In this document: positions 35,540 through 43,797 of the stretch, piece by piece
How positions within the stretch are numbered: the stretch's first letter is position 1
Layout of the letters: each line of letters begins with the position of its first letter
Source of the DNA: Termitidicoccus mucosus
GTDB lineage: Bacteria; Verrucomicrobiota; Verrucomicrobiia; Opitutales; Opitutaceae
DNA length: 64,000 bases
Direction of reading: 5' to 3'
Assembly: GCF_038725785.1 (NCBI RefSeq)
Contig: NZ_CP109796.1
Span: 7,626,501-7,690,500 of the forward strand
Notes under the pieces: generated by a model
Databases searched by the model: none
Told to the model about the DNA's origin: nothing
The model's input: only the letters and a program-made list of their open reading frames with translations
Translations under genes and position numbers: made by a program

Positions 35540-36214
35540 ATGATGAAAAACCTCCGCTTTTTTGCGCTGTTCGCGCTTTTGTCTGCGATGCTCCCCGCGC
35601 TCCGGGCTGAGATGCTCTCTTTCCAGTTTGACGTAAAGCCCCACGCGTCCTTCAAGGGCGTATCTGATACTTACATCCGCGCAGATAATCCGGCGGTGAA
35701 AAATCCCGCATCCTCGGGGCTGAACGTCGGCACGGTGGCGGGCAAGGAGCAGAATGCCATGCGCACATTGCTCTTCTTCCATGTGGCCGCGATTCCCGAA
35801 GGCTCGAAAATCAAGAGCGTCAGCCTGCGTCTCTCCGTCCGCTCCGCCGCGGACAAGGACCTCGTGGTGGAAGTACACGAGCTTACCCGGCCCTTCGCAG
35901 CGTCCTATGCCTCGTGGAAAAATGCGACGCAGGACATCGAGTGGAAGACGCCGGGCGGTGATGCGGGAAACATGCTTGCGGAGCAGACCGTCCGCTCCGG
36001 CACTGCTGCGGGAGCATGGATCGCCTTTGAAAAGTCCGATGCGCTTGTGAAGGCGGTGCAGGCGGCGATTGATAACGGGTGGCCCTTGTGCTTCGTCCTC
36101 CTCGCGCCGCGCCAGGAAAAACGCGCAGACCGCGCCTTTGTATCCTTCAACTCAAGCGAAACCCAGAACGTCAACCTGCGTCCCGAGTTTGTCGTGGAGC
36201 TTGAGAAACCGTAA
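35540..36214 (+). CDS. Secreted stand-alone DNRLRE-domain protein
   Basis: 224 residues: a signal peptide (about 1-23) and then one DNRLRE-like beta-sandwich with the family marks DTYIRADNP, MRTLLFFHVAAIPEGSKI and VHELTRPFAASYASWKN. It matches the N-terminal domain of the 1752-residue protein (MVFYFDLSGLPEGAKI, VYELTEAFTPAQVTWKN). DNRLRE domains are non-catalytic and occur in large surface proteins and polysaccharide lyases. Here it may be a small glycan-binding protein working with the large paralogues. It is followed after 37 bp by the isomerase gene. Confidence 0.75.
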   Translation: MMKNLRFFALFALLSAMLPALRAEMLSFQFDVKPHASFKGVSDTYIRADNPAVKNPASSGLNVGTVAGKEQNAMRTLLFFHVAAIPEGSKIKSVSLRLSVRSAADKDLVVEVHELTRPFAASYASWKNATQDIEWKTPGGDAGNMLAEQTVRSGTAAGAWIAFEKSDALVKAVQAAIDNGWPLCFVLLAPRQEKRADRAFVSFNSSETQNVNLRPEFVVELEKP

Positions 36215-36251
36215 GCCGCGGAAACCGTATTCAACCCGAAATACACCGACT

Positions 36252-37244
36252 ATGAAAAAGACGCGCTACTCCGTCATACTTGGGAATTTGGGCAACACCT
36301 GCGACCGTTATCTATCTTCTGGATACAAGGACAATCTTCCGAAGGAGGAGATGATAAGACAAGCGGCGACGATTGACGGCGTGCAGGGGCTGGAGCTGGT
36401 CGGATCTTGGGACATCACCCGCAAAAACGTGAAGGAAGTGCAGGCGCTCCTTGTCGGCAACGGACTGGAGTGCGTCTCGATCATCCCGGATTTCTTTTCG
36501 CACAAGCAATGGGGCTCCGGCAGCTTTTGTGCAAAGGACCCGACCATCCGCAGACTCTCGCTCGAGGAGGCGCGCACCGCCGCACGCATCGCCCGGGAGA
36601 TGTCCTGTCCGCTCGTGAATTTCTGGCTGGGGCAGGACGGGTATGATTACCCGATGCAGGCGGACTACATGACCGAGCGCAAGTGGATGGCCGAGGGACT
36701 GGCGACGGTCGCCTCGGAGTTTTCCGACCTGCGCTTCGCGTTTGAATACAAGCCACGTGAGCCGCGCAACCGCTCCTATCATGCCCGCGCCGCCGACACG
36801 CTGCTCATGGTGCAGGAGATCGGCCTGCCGAATGTCGGCGTGTGCATCGATGTGGGCCACGCCCTGATGGCGGGCGAGAACGTGGCCGAGTCCGCGGTCA
36901 TGCTGCATCACTACGGCGACAAACTCTTCCACATGCACTTTAACGACAACTACCGCGCCTGGGATGACGATATGATCGTCGGGTCGCTGCATTTCGTGGA
37001 GTACGTGGAACTGCTCTTCTGGCTGCGCGAGATCGGCTACAACGGCTGGTACTCGATGGACCAGTATCCATATCGTGAGGACGGCATGCGCGCCGTGCGC
37101 GAGAGCGTCCGCTTCCTGCAGGGCGTAGAAAAACTGCTCACGCCCGAAAACATGGCGGCGATGCGCGCCCTCGTCGCCAAGGGTGACGCCACCGAATCCA
37201 CCGCCTTCTTCCGCGAACTGATCATGCCCACGCACAAGGGCTGA
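36252..37244 (+). CDS. Sugar isomerase/epimerase, xylose-isomerase-like TIM barrel
   Basis: 330 residues. The ATG at 36252 (MKKTRYSVILGNLG) is preferred over upstream starts because the extension reads as antisense-like low-complexity sequence. The TIM-barrel features of AP-endonuclease-2-type sugar isomerases are present: FAFEYKP (metal Glu), CIDVGHAL (Asp and His), HMHFNDN and WDDDMIVGS. The last pattern resembles L-rhamnose isomerases of the Pseudomonas stutzeri type, which would fit the neighbouring rhamnosidase, but the substrate cannot be fixed by eye. It is cytoplasmic. A rho-independent terminator follows at 37313. Confidence 0.8.
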   Translation: MKKTRYSVILGNLGNTCDRYLSSGYKDNLPKEEMIRQAATIDGVQGLELVGSWDITRKNVKEVQALLVGNGLECVSIIPDFFSHKQWGSGSFCAKDPTIRRLSLEEARTAARIAREMSCPLVNFWLGQDGYDYPMQADYMTERKWMAEGLATVASEFSDLRFAFEYKPREPRNRSYHARAADTLLMVQEIGLPNVGVCIDVGHALMAGENVAESAVMLHHYGDKLFHMHFNDNYRAWDDDMIVGSLHFVEYVELLFWLREIGYNGWYSMDQYPYREDGMRAVRESVRFLQGVEKLLTPENMAAMRALVAKGDATESTAFFRELIMPTHKG

Positions 37245-37312
37245 GCGGCATATCCCCGAAGGGCGGACCTATCGTCGCTTCTGATTGGGAAAACCTCTCC
37301 TTCATTTCCAAG

Positions 37313-37341
37313 ACGGTCTCCGACAGGAGATCGTTTTTTTA
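37313..37341 (+). terminator. Rho-independent terminator after the isomerase gene
   Basis: A 9-bp stem ACGGTCTCC / GGAGATCGT (one G-U pair) with GACA loop, followed by seven T. It is read from the plus strand and closes the 35540-37244 unit. Confidence 0.8.
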
Positions 37342-37551
37342 TTCATTTAAGCATCCTATCAGCACCACTGGATAGATGTTATCTTTTTTTCCCCATAACT
37401 GCAAACGCTCGGCTTCAGAAATCTTTTTCGCATCGACGACCTTGTACGCAATGTGCGCAACACCAGTACGCAAAGCCGCTACAACTTCTGCGACATACGG
37501 CAGATTCCGATCTTCGTAATGTGCTATGAATAATTTGCTTGGCTTCACCAT
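37339..37551 (-). CDS. Small hypothetical protein (70 residues)
   Basis: An unrecognised, AT-richer frame between two operons, with an ATG at 37551 and no clear ribosome-binding site. The product has a compact alpha/beta look (SKLFIAHYEDRNLPYVAEVV, then a Val-rich C-terminal strand YPVVLIGCL). Its base composition differs from the neighbouring genes, which suggests a recent arrival. Confidence 0.4.
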   Translation of the reverse strand: MVKPSKLFIAHYEDRNLPYVAEVVAALRTGVAHIAYKVVDAKKISEAERLQLWGKKDNIYPVVLIGCLNE

Positions 37552-37704
37552 TTAAGAAGATCCGCGCAAGACAAGCAATGCTTAAGCACCCGATTTCTTT
37601 TCTTTGGTTTGGCCGTTCCATTCTGACCATGCCTGTCACCTCAGGATTCGCAGCACCCGCCTGCGGTGAAAATCGGATGCGCTCAAAATCGGCGCAGCCT
37701 GCCT
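37552..37704. other. Intergenic, nothing recognised
   Basis: The interval between the small minus-strand frame and the esterase gene shows no gene, terminator or repeat that I can support. Confidence 0.4.
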
Positions 37705-39249
37705 CTACCAGTCGTCGGTGCGGAAGGGGGTGGCGGGGAGGCCGTCCTGGTTGAAGAGGCCGGCTTTCGGGGCGTTGCGCCAGGCGTAGCGGACGGCGAC
37801 CGGGGCGCTGACGCCGGGGGAGCTGATGATGACGCTCTCCCCATCGATGCGTGTATCCGCAGGATGGAACACCTTGTCCGCCCCAGCGATTTCAAAGCCC
37901 TCCGGCTGAAGTGCGAGCGGGCTGGTGAGGGGACTGCCTCCGGTGTCGAAGAGCACGCGCATGGATGAGTCCCCTTCGCGTTTTGCCGAGAGGAAAACCG
38001 GGCCGCTGTATGTGAGGCTCGTTTTCCCGTAGGTCGTGGCGAGTGCGACGAGTGCGAGGCGGCGTCCGACATTGCGCTTGTTGCGCGGATGGATGTCGGT
38101 GACATTGCCTATGTCGATCGTGACGGCTTGTCCGGTGTTGGGCAGGGCGAGCGTCTGTGTCTGTGCTTCGCGCAGAAATGCGTAGGATGTCTCATCGGGG
38201 CCGTTGGCGCGATAGTTGGCGAGCTGCACCCAGTAGAAGGGAAAGTCGCCCTGGCCGAACTCGCGCCGCCAGCCCTCGATCATCGCCGAGAAAAAGGCGC
38301 GGTACTCGTGCGCGCGTTGGGCATTGGACTCGCCCTGGTACCAGATGGCTCCGCGCAAGGCATAGGGCACGAGCGGGGCGATCATGGCGTTGTACAATCC
38401 GCAGGGTGTATCCATGTGGCCGGGACCGCGGCCGTACTGGGGCTTGGGTTTTGAGAAGGTCTTGCCCTGAGTCTGTGCGGCGGAGCGCTCCTCCTCCCAA
38501 CGTTTTATCGCGGCGTCCACACTAGCCTTGGCGGCGGGCCAGCGGGCGAGAGTCTCCTGCCAGCGTGTGTGGATGCCGGCGAATTCGGGGCCGTCCCCGT
38601 TCGCGATGGTGGCGGCGTCCATCCATGCTTCCACGCGCGAGCCGCCCCACGAGCTGTGGAGGATACCGACGGGGATGCCGTCGAGGACGCGGTGCAGGTC
38701 CAGGGCGAAGAAATAGGCGACGGCGGAGAATTGTCCGACGGACTCCGGGGTGACCTTGGTCCATTTGCCTATGACCCTGGACTGCGGTTGCTCGGAGACT
38801 TTTTTGGATACAAGGAACTGGCGGATCAGGGGGTGCCGCGCCGCGATTGCCTCGAACCGTGCGTCGTAGGCTCGCGCGACCGTCCATTCCATGTTGGATT
38901 GCCCCGAGGCGAGCCATACCTCTCCGACGAGCACGTCCTTGATCGTGACGGTGTTGTTTCCGGAGATGACGAGCCTTCTTCCTTCACTCGACGGGGCAAG
39001 GGCGGGCAGCCAGGCGCGCCACTGTCCCTTGTCGTCCGCGACCGTGGTGGCGGAGTGTTCCGCGAAGCGCACCTGGATCTTTTCACCGTTGTTGGCGGTT
39101 CCCCACACGGGGATGGATTTGCCATGCTGGAGCACCATGCCGTCGTTGAAAAGGGAGACGGGGATGACATCCGCGATCAATGCCGCGCATGGCAGCAAGA
39201 ACGACAGAACCATGATCCGGAGGGTGCAGGGAAGCATGGGAGTTTTCAT
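37705..39249 (-). CDS. Sialate O-acetylesterase-like SGNH esterase (secreted)
   Basis: 514 residues with a signal peptide (PCTLRIMVLSFLLPCAALIA). An N-terminal beta domain (DGMVLQHGKSIPVWG) is followed by the SASA/SGNH fold: GQSNMEW (catalytic Ser), the block IWYQGESNA, and a late DIHPRNK holding the Asp/His pair. Family members remove O-acetyl groups from sialic acid or other sugars and from plant polysaccharides. In this locus it is more likely a glycan deacetylase than a sialic-acid enzyme, since no sialidase is visible. An operator palindrome lies 95 bp upstream. Confidence 0.85.
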   Translation of the reverse strand: MKTPMLPCTLRIMVLSFLLPCAALIADVIPVSLFNDGMVLQHGKSIPVWGTANNGEKIQVRFAEHSATTVADDKGQWRAWLPALAPSSEGRRLVISGNNTVTIKDVLVGEVWLASGQSNMEWTVARAYDARFEAIAARHPLIRQFLVSKKVSEQPQSRVIGKWTKVTPESVGQFSAVAYFFALDLHRVLDGIPVGILHSSWGGSRVEAWMDAATIANGDGPEFAGIHTRWQETLARWPAAKASVDAAIKRWEEERSAAQTQGKTFSKPKPQYGRGPGHMDTPCGLYNAMIAPLVPYALRGAIWYQGESNAQRAHEYRAFFSAMIEGWRREFGQGDFPFYWVQLANYRANGPDETSYAFLREAQTQTLALPNTGQAVTIDIGNVTDIHPRNKRNVGRRLALVALATTYGKTSLTYSGPVFLSAKREGDSSMRVLFDTGGSPLTSPLALQPEGFEIAGADKVFHPADTRIDGESVIISSPGVSAPVAVRYAWRNAPKAGLFNQDGLPATPFRTDDW

Positions 39250-39343
39250 AAAAGCGGAAGGGGGCGGTTGATTGATTCGGGGGAAAATACAACACGCGGC
39301 TAGATGAGTTTTCGACAGAATAAATCCTCCATCCCGTGCAAGT

Positions 39344-39359
39344 GTTCATCCTGGTGAAC
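39344..39359. promoter_or_regulatory. Regulon palindrome, site 4
   Basis: GTTCATCCTGGTGAAC upstream of the sialate O-acetylesterase-like gene (minus strand). Confidence 0.7.
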
Positions 39360-39502
39360 AGTTTTTCATGGCCGACATGTTGGGCGACATCATGAAGCAA
39401 TGGCTTTCAGCAATATTTGGAAAATTCGGACCGATGTCGCTTGTTCTTTCGATTTTTGCCTCTCCTAAATATAATCGCGAATTGAGGGAGAATGATTAAC
39501 AG

Positions 39503-39738
39503 ATGGCAAAATTACCATATATGCAGTTTTATCCGGCGGACGGGTTTCAGGACTGCCAGATCCTGACGCTTTCAGCCCGCGGCGCGTGGCAATCCATTCT
39601 CCGCAAGGCGTGGCAACCCTCGACACGGGGCGTTCTCACGCTCAATCTCGTGGCTTTTTCAAGGCGGTTTTCATGCACGGTCGAACAGGGGGCAACAAGA
39701 AGCGATGTCAGCGAAAAAAACAAGCGTCCGCGCCGTGC
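39503..39738 (+). pseudogene. Remnant of a phage-type replication gene (DUF1376-like start)
   Basis: The product begins MAKLPYMQFYPADGFQDCQI followed by LTLSARGAWQSILRKAW and GVLTL, the opening pattern of DUF1376-like phage replication initiators (short strand, Trp/Tyr box, then LS..G.W..LL...W). Similarity is lost after about 50 residues. It lies just before the DnaB fragment, as expected of a former prophage or element replication module. Confidence 0.45.
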
Positions 39739-39862
39739 GTAGCGCAGGCATCCAGCCTGCCGTCGGAACAGAAGGCGCGGAGTGCCGCTGACTTTTTCCC
39801 AAAAATAAATGCCGCGCTTCGCGCGATAACATCAGGGCGGCAGGCAAGGATGCCTGCGCTAC
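39739..39862. repeat. REP/MITE-like element with 25-bp inverted ends
   Basis: Left arm GTAGCGCAGGCATCCAGCCTGCCG and the reverse complement of the right arm, GTAGCGCAGGCATCCTTGCCTGCCG, match except for one indel/substitution site. The unit is 124 bp, non-coding, and lies between the two replication-gene remnants. Elements of this GTAGCGCAGGCATCC type occur dispersed in related genomes; that is from memory, not checked. Confidence 0.65.
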
Positions 39863-39863
39863 G

Positions 39864-40112
39864 CGCTCCCCGCAACTCGCGGACCTGCGCGACTCGGGAC
39901 GCATCGAGGAGGACACCAACCGCGTGATCTTTCTCCACCGTCCGAACCGAAACAGGATCACCGGGCTGGCACAGGACACGTCGCAGTCCGTATCCGAAAT
40001 GCCCCCATACTATATTGATGTGATACAGGCCAAGGGACGGAATCACGGCACGTCCTCGACCTGCCTGTCGTTCGACCGCCAGACCGCGACTTTTCGCGCG
40101 TTTGCGAGATAG
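39864..40112 (+). pseudogene. C-terminal fragment of a DnaB-type replicative helicase
   Basis: A frame without start reads RSPQLADLRDSGRIEEDTNR, then VIFLHRPNRN and PPYYIDVIQAKGRN, ending in a LSFDRQTATF-like strand. These match the last helicase motifs of DnaB (LSDLR-SG-IEQDAD, VI-LHR, KQRNG-equivalent). The Walker regions and the N-terminus are absent. With the DUF1376-like piece it marks a decayed prophage or mobile-element replication module. Confidence 0.7.
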
Positions 40113-40284
40113 GCAAACCGGGACGGCGCACGGTTTCCCGCTGTGCCTCGTATTCACGGGAAGGACGCGTCCATAAGCGGGAGTCGCATGCCGCCGGAGT
40201 ACATTGCCCGCCACAGTGCGGGCAAAAGGAACCGGGGCTTTACTTTGCTTGCCAAGGGGGAGGCAATGGCCAAGCTGCCTGCGT

Positions 40285-41046
40285 ATGGATGCGCTGGAGC
40301 AAAAAACTACCCTCAGCCAAGGTCTCAAGGTCATGCACCTGCTTGCCAGGAGTGGCAAGGGACTCGGGGTGACGCAGGTGGCCCAGTCGCTCGGTTTGCC
40401 AAAATCCTCCGCGCATCGCCTGCTCACTCTCCTCGGCGAGCTGGGATTCGTCCGCCAGAATCCGCAGACAAAATGCTACGGGGTATCGCCGCGCATCTTT
40501 GGTTTTGTGCACGAGATCTCCACACAGTTTGGCGCGAATTCCAAGGTCGATCCCTTGTTACGCGAGGCAGCGACCCGGCTGCGTTGCAGCGCGTATCTGT
40601 GCATGCTCGATGGCAAGGACACCTTCGTCGTCTGCGCTGCGGGAGTGGAGGGAAACACGATCCACTTGGGGACGCATGGCCCGGTGTACGCCACCTCCGC
40701 AGGCAAGGTCCTTGTGGCGCATCGCTTGGAGGAGGAGTGGAACTGGTACGCGCCGGAGCCGGACGACGAGGTCGTGACGGAGCACACCAGCCTCGATCCC
40801 GGACAGTTTTACCAGCAGCTGCGGGTAGCGCGTCAAAACGGGGTGGCGTGGAACATGCGCGAGTCCACCCTCTCGCACGCGTCCGTGGCGACTCCCGTGC
40901 GCGAGCCGGGTTATGAGTACCCGCGGATGGCGGCGGCCTTTGTCGTCCGTTACACCGAGCTGCCCATCCACGACCGCGAGTCGCTCGCCGACGAGGTGAG
41001 GACGCTCGCCGCGAAGATCTCCTCGGAGTTCGGCTACCGCCGTTGA
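40285..41046 (+). CDS. IclR-family transcriptional regulator
   Basis: 253 residues from the ATG at 40285, typical family length. The N-terminal winged helix-turn-helix (VTQVAQSLGLPKSSAHRLLT LLGELGF, residues about 20-52) is followed by the IclR effector domain with LGTHGPVYATSAGKVLVAH. IclR proteins bind palindromic operators as dimers or tetramers and respond to small metabolites, usually sugars or aromatic acids. It is the only transcription regulator seen in the 21-55 kb locus, and the 16-bp palindromes of that locus are a likely target. No palindrome is seen directly before its own gene. The ATG at 40204 is less likely, as it adds Arg-rich junk. Confidence 0.85.
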   Translation: MDALEQKTTLSQGLKVMHLLARSGKGLGVTQVAQSLGLPKSSAHRLLTLLGELGFVRQNPQTKCYGVSPRIFGFVHEISTQFGANSKVDPLLREAATRLRCSAYLCMLDGKDTFVVCAAGVEGNTIHLGTHGPVYATSAGKVLVAHRLEEEWNWYAPEPDDEVVTEHTSLDPGQFYQQLRVARQNGVAWNMRESTLSHASVATPVREPGYEYPRMAAAFVVRYTELPIHDRESLADEVRTLAAKISSEFGYRR

Positions 41047-41074
41047 GAAAACATGCCTGCGCCGGCATGTGCAT

Positions 41075-41090
41075 GTTCAACAGGCTGAAC
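41075..41090. promoter_or_regulatory. Regulon palindrome, site 5
   Basis: GTTCAACAGGCTGAAC, 28 bp after the IclR stop and 143 bp before the GH38 gene. Confidence 0.7.
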
Positions 41091-41232
41091 CTAGCCGGAG
41101 GGGACGCGCACGAAGGGTTGATCGGGTGCAGGCGGACTCTTTGCATCGGAGCATGGGAAGCATCGTCCCCGAGCTATCCCGTCTTCACATCATCATCCGG
41201 ACACAACCCGCGACCCACCTTCCAGCCCTTCA

Positions 41233-43758
41233 ATGAGAACCATCCACCTGATCGGAAATGCGCACATCGATCCCGCTTGGCTGTGGGACTGGCGCGAGGG
41301 CATGAACGAGGCGATCGCCACGTGCAACGCGATGGTCTCGCTCCTGCATGAGTTCCCGGACTTTCGCTTCATCCGCGGCGAGGCCGCCATATACGACTAC
41401 GTCGAGCGCAACGCGTCCGGCCTTTTCAGGGAAATCTCCCGGCTGGTCGCGGAGGGGAGATGGGATGTTGTCGGGGGGACGTGGATACAGCCGGACAACA
41501 ACCTGCCCTCCACGGAGGCGCTGGTCAGGCAGTTTAACACGGGGAAAAGGTATTTCAGGGAGAAGTTCGGGGTGGAGATCACCGCCGCATGGTCGGCGGA
41601 CGCCTTCGGGCACTCTGCGGGTCTGCCCGACATACTGGCCGCCGCGGGCATGGACAGCTTTGCGTGCACGCGGCCCCAGGCCCACATCCTCGCTCTAGAC
41701 AAGCAGGCTTTCTGGTGGCAGGGGCAGGGCGCGCGCATCCTCGCGTTCCGCCCGCATGACGGATGGTATGCCAGCGAGCGCGCCGATCTCGGCAAGCGCC
41801 TGGACGAGTGCTTGGTACAGGCCGGGCATGACGACCTCGACAATGTCGCCATGTTCTACGGGCTCGGAAATCACGGAGGCGGGCCGACCCGCGCCCATAT
41901 GCGGACGATCCAGGAATGGGCCCGCAGGCATCCCGAAGTGTGCGTGGAGCATTCGGGTTTGCACCGCTTTTTCGCGGCATTGAGGAAGGAGCTGGCGGCG
42001 AAGGGCGAAAGTTTTATCCCCACGCATCGGGGGGAGTTGAATTTCTGCCTGCGCGGATGCAGTGCCTCCATGGCGCGGTTTAAGTACAGCTACCGTCATG
42101 GTGAGGCGTATCTGGCGCGTGGAGAGCGGATGCGCTCCCTCGTCACCGCCATCTGTGCGGACGTGCCCGCCTTCTCCCTCGACGAGGCGTGGCGGACGCT
42201 GTTGTTCAGCGCCTTTCACGACATCCTTCCCGGCACGGTGATCGAGCATGCGGCTGACGACCAGCTCGCGCAGATGGGAGGCGTCATCGATGCCGCTTCG
42301 AGATGTGAAACCGTCACGCTTCTGGGGCTCGCACGCTCCATTGATACCGGGGCCGGGATGTGGGAATTGCCGGAGGACCATCCCCTCCCGCAGCCCGTGC
42401 TCATCTGGAATCCCCATCCGTGGGAGATCGAGGAGCATGTCGAGATCGAAGTCTCGCTGGATAACCGCCCGTTATGGAATTACAGCGGTACGGGCAAGAC
42501 GCTTCCGTTCGTCGTCGTGGAGCGCGCGACGGGCAGGGTGCTCCCGCATCAGGATATCCCGGTGGTGCACGACAGTCTGGTGGACCTGATATGGAGGCGT
42601 CGCGTGGTAGTGCCTGTGTCGATACCGTCCTGCGGATGGTCGCTGCTGCACGTCGGGCTCGATCCTCTCGGCATGTTGAAAAAGGAACCGGGTGCGAAAA
42701 GCCGTGAAATGGAAAGGCGGTCACTCCTGGAGGTCACCATAAAAAACAAGCACCTCTACGCCACCGCCAAGGTGGGGGCATCGTCCATCACTTTTGAAAA
42801 AGGAGGGGCGGCATGGCTCGGAGACGGTTTGCAGGTGCGCGTGTACGAGGACAGGTGGGGAGCATGGGGAGGGATGCTGGAGGAGCGCGACTCCTGGCTA
42901 CTGACGAAGGAAGTGGAGCGGTGGACGGTATCGCAGTCGGCAATACTGGAGGAGGGCCCCGAAGTGAGCCGGATGTGGGTGCGCTTCGAGGGAGCACACT
43001 CGCATGTCGAGCTGATACTCTCGCTGGCAAGGGACAGCGGGCATGTGGATATCCATGCCCGGGTGTTGCTGAATGACCGCGGAGTGCGGTTGAAGCTCGT
43101 CATCCCTGCGTCGGGAGCGGAGGGGCTCGCCCGGTTCGCAGTCCCCGGCGGTTCGGTGTGGCGATCACCATGCGGAGAGGTCCCGGGTGGCCGGTGGGTG
43201 AGCGCCGGGGCGGGAGCGGATGCAGTCGGGTTCGCGAGTGATGCGCTCTATGGATTTGACACCACGGAGACCGAGCTGCGTGCCACGATCGCACGCACTT
43301 CGCGCTATGGAGGCGATGTCCATCGCGAGCCGCAGGAGCGCCCGTGGCAGCCTTGCATGGATATCGGGGATCTCAAATTCCGTGCGCTCCTCACCCCTGA
43401 AATTGATTCCTTGGAACGACTCGCCGACCAGCTTCAGGAGCCGCTGGTGGTGCAGACCGTTCCCATCACAAAGATATTTTCCCCGGAGCCAGCGTCCTTT
43501 CTTCCCGCGAAAGGCTCGTTGTTCAGCGTGGAGTCGAAGGCGGTACGAGTGCTCGCGATATGCCCCGGCAACCGGGATTCGATCGAATTGAGGTTGCAAA
43601 ACACCTCGAATGCGCCGCTCTCCCCGCTCGTGGTGAACTGGCTGGGGAAGGACATCGAGCTCGGCCATGTCGATGCGTTTGAAATTGCCACATGGGAAAT
43701 GAGGCGCGCGGACGGCGGGACATGGACCTGTGAACGGACGGTGATCGGCGCGTCGTAG
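41233..43758 (+). CDS. Alpha-mannosidase (GH38)
   Basis: 841 residues. The N-terminus has the zinc-binding HIDPAWLW motif (His11, Asp13), the nucleophile lies in WSADAFGHSAGLPDIL (Asp123), and a further zinc His is in AFHDILPGT. The C-terminal beta domains are complete. GH38 enzymes cleave alpha-mannose residues with retention, using zinc. No signal peptide is visible, so the enzyme is probably cytoplasmic and acts on imported mannosides. It is the first gene of a unit with the 1370-residue protein, which starts 39 bp later. Confidence 0.9.
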   Translation: MRTIHLIGNAHIDPAWLWDWREGMNEAIATCNAMVSLLHEFPDFRFIRGEAAIYDYVERNASGLFREISRLVAEGRWDVVGGTWIQPDNNLPSTEALVRQFNTGKRYFREKFGVEITAAWSADAFGHSAGLPDILAAAGMDSFACTRPQAHILALDKQAFWWQGQGARILAFRPHDGWYASERADLGKRLDECLVQAGHDDLDNVAMFYGLGNHGGGPTRAHMRTIQEWARRHPEVCVEHSGLHRFFAALRKELAAKGESFIPTHRGELNFCLRGCSASMARFKYSYRHGEAYLARGERMRSLVTAICADVPAFSLDEAWRTLLFSAFHDILPGTVIEHAADDQLAQMGGVIDAASRCETVTLLGLARSIDTGAGMWELPEDHPLPQPVLIWNPHPWEIEEHVEIEVSLDNRPLWNYSGTGKTLPFVVVERATGRVLPHQDIPVVHDSLVDLIWRRRVVVPVSIPSCGWSLLHVGLDPLGMLKKEPGAKSREMERRSLLEVTIKNKHLYATAKVGASSITFEKGGAAWLGDGLQVRVYEDRWGAWGGMLEERDSWLLTKEVERWTVSQSAILEEGPEVSRMWVRFEGAHSHVELILSLARDSGHVDIHARVLLNDRGVRLKLVIPASGAEGLARFAVPGGSVWRSPCGEVPGGRWVSAGAGADAVGFASDALYGFDTTETELRATIARTSRYGGDVHREPQERPWQPCMDIGDLKFRALLTPEIDSLERLADQLQEPLVVQTVPITKIFSPEPASFLPAKGSLFSVESKAVRVLAICPGNRDSIELRLQNTSNAPLSPLVVNWLGKDIELGHVDAFEIATWEMRRADGGTWTCERTVIGAS

Positions 43759-43797
43759 GCACACCATTCCTGCGGGATGAATTTTTATTAAAGTATC

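Noticed and set aside
37705-39249. Sialic-acid metabolism as the role of the SASA-type esterase
   Set aside because: No sialidase, sialic acid lyase or transporter is visible. The family also contains esterases of plant polysaccharides, which suits the locus better.
39739-39862. Possible CRISPR-like repeat
   Set aside because: Only one inverted pair, no direct repeats with regular spacers, and no cas genes in the window.
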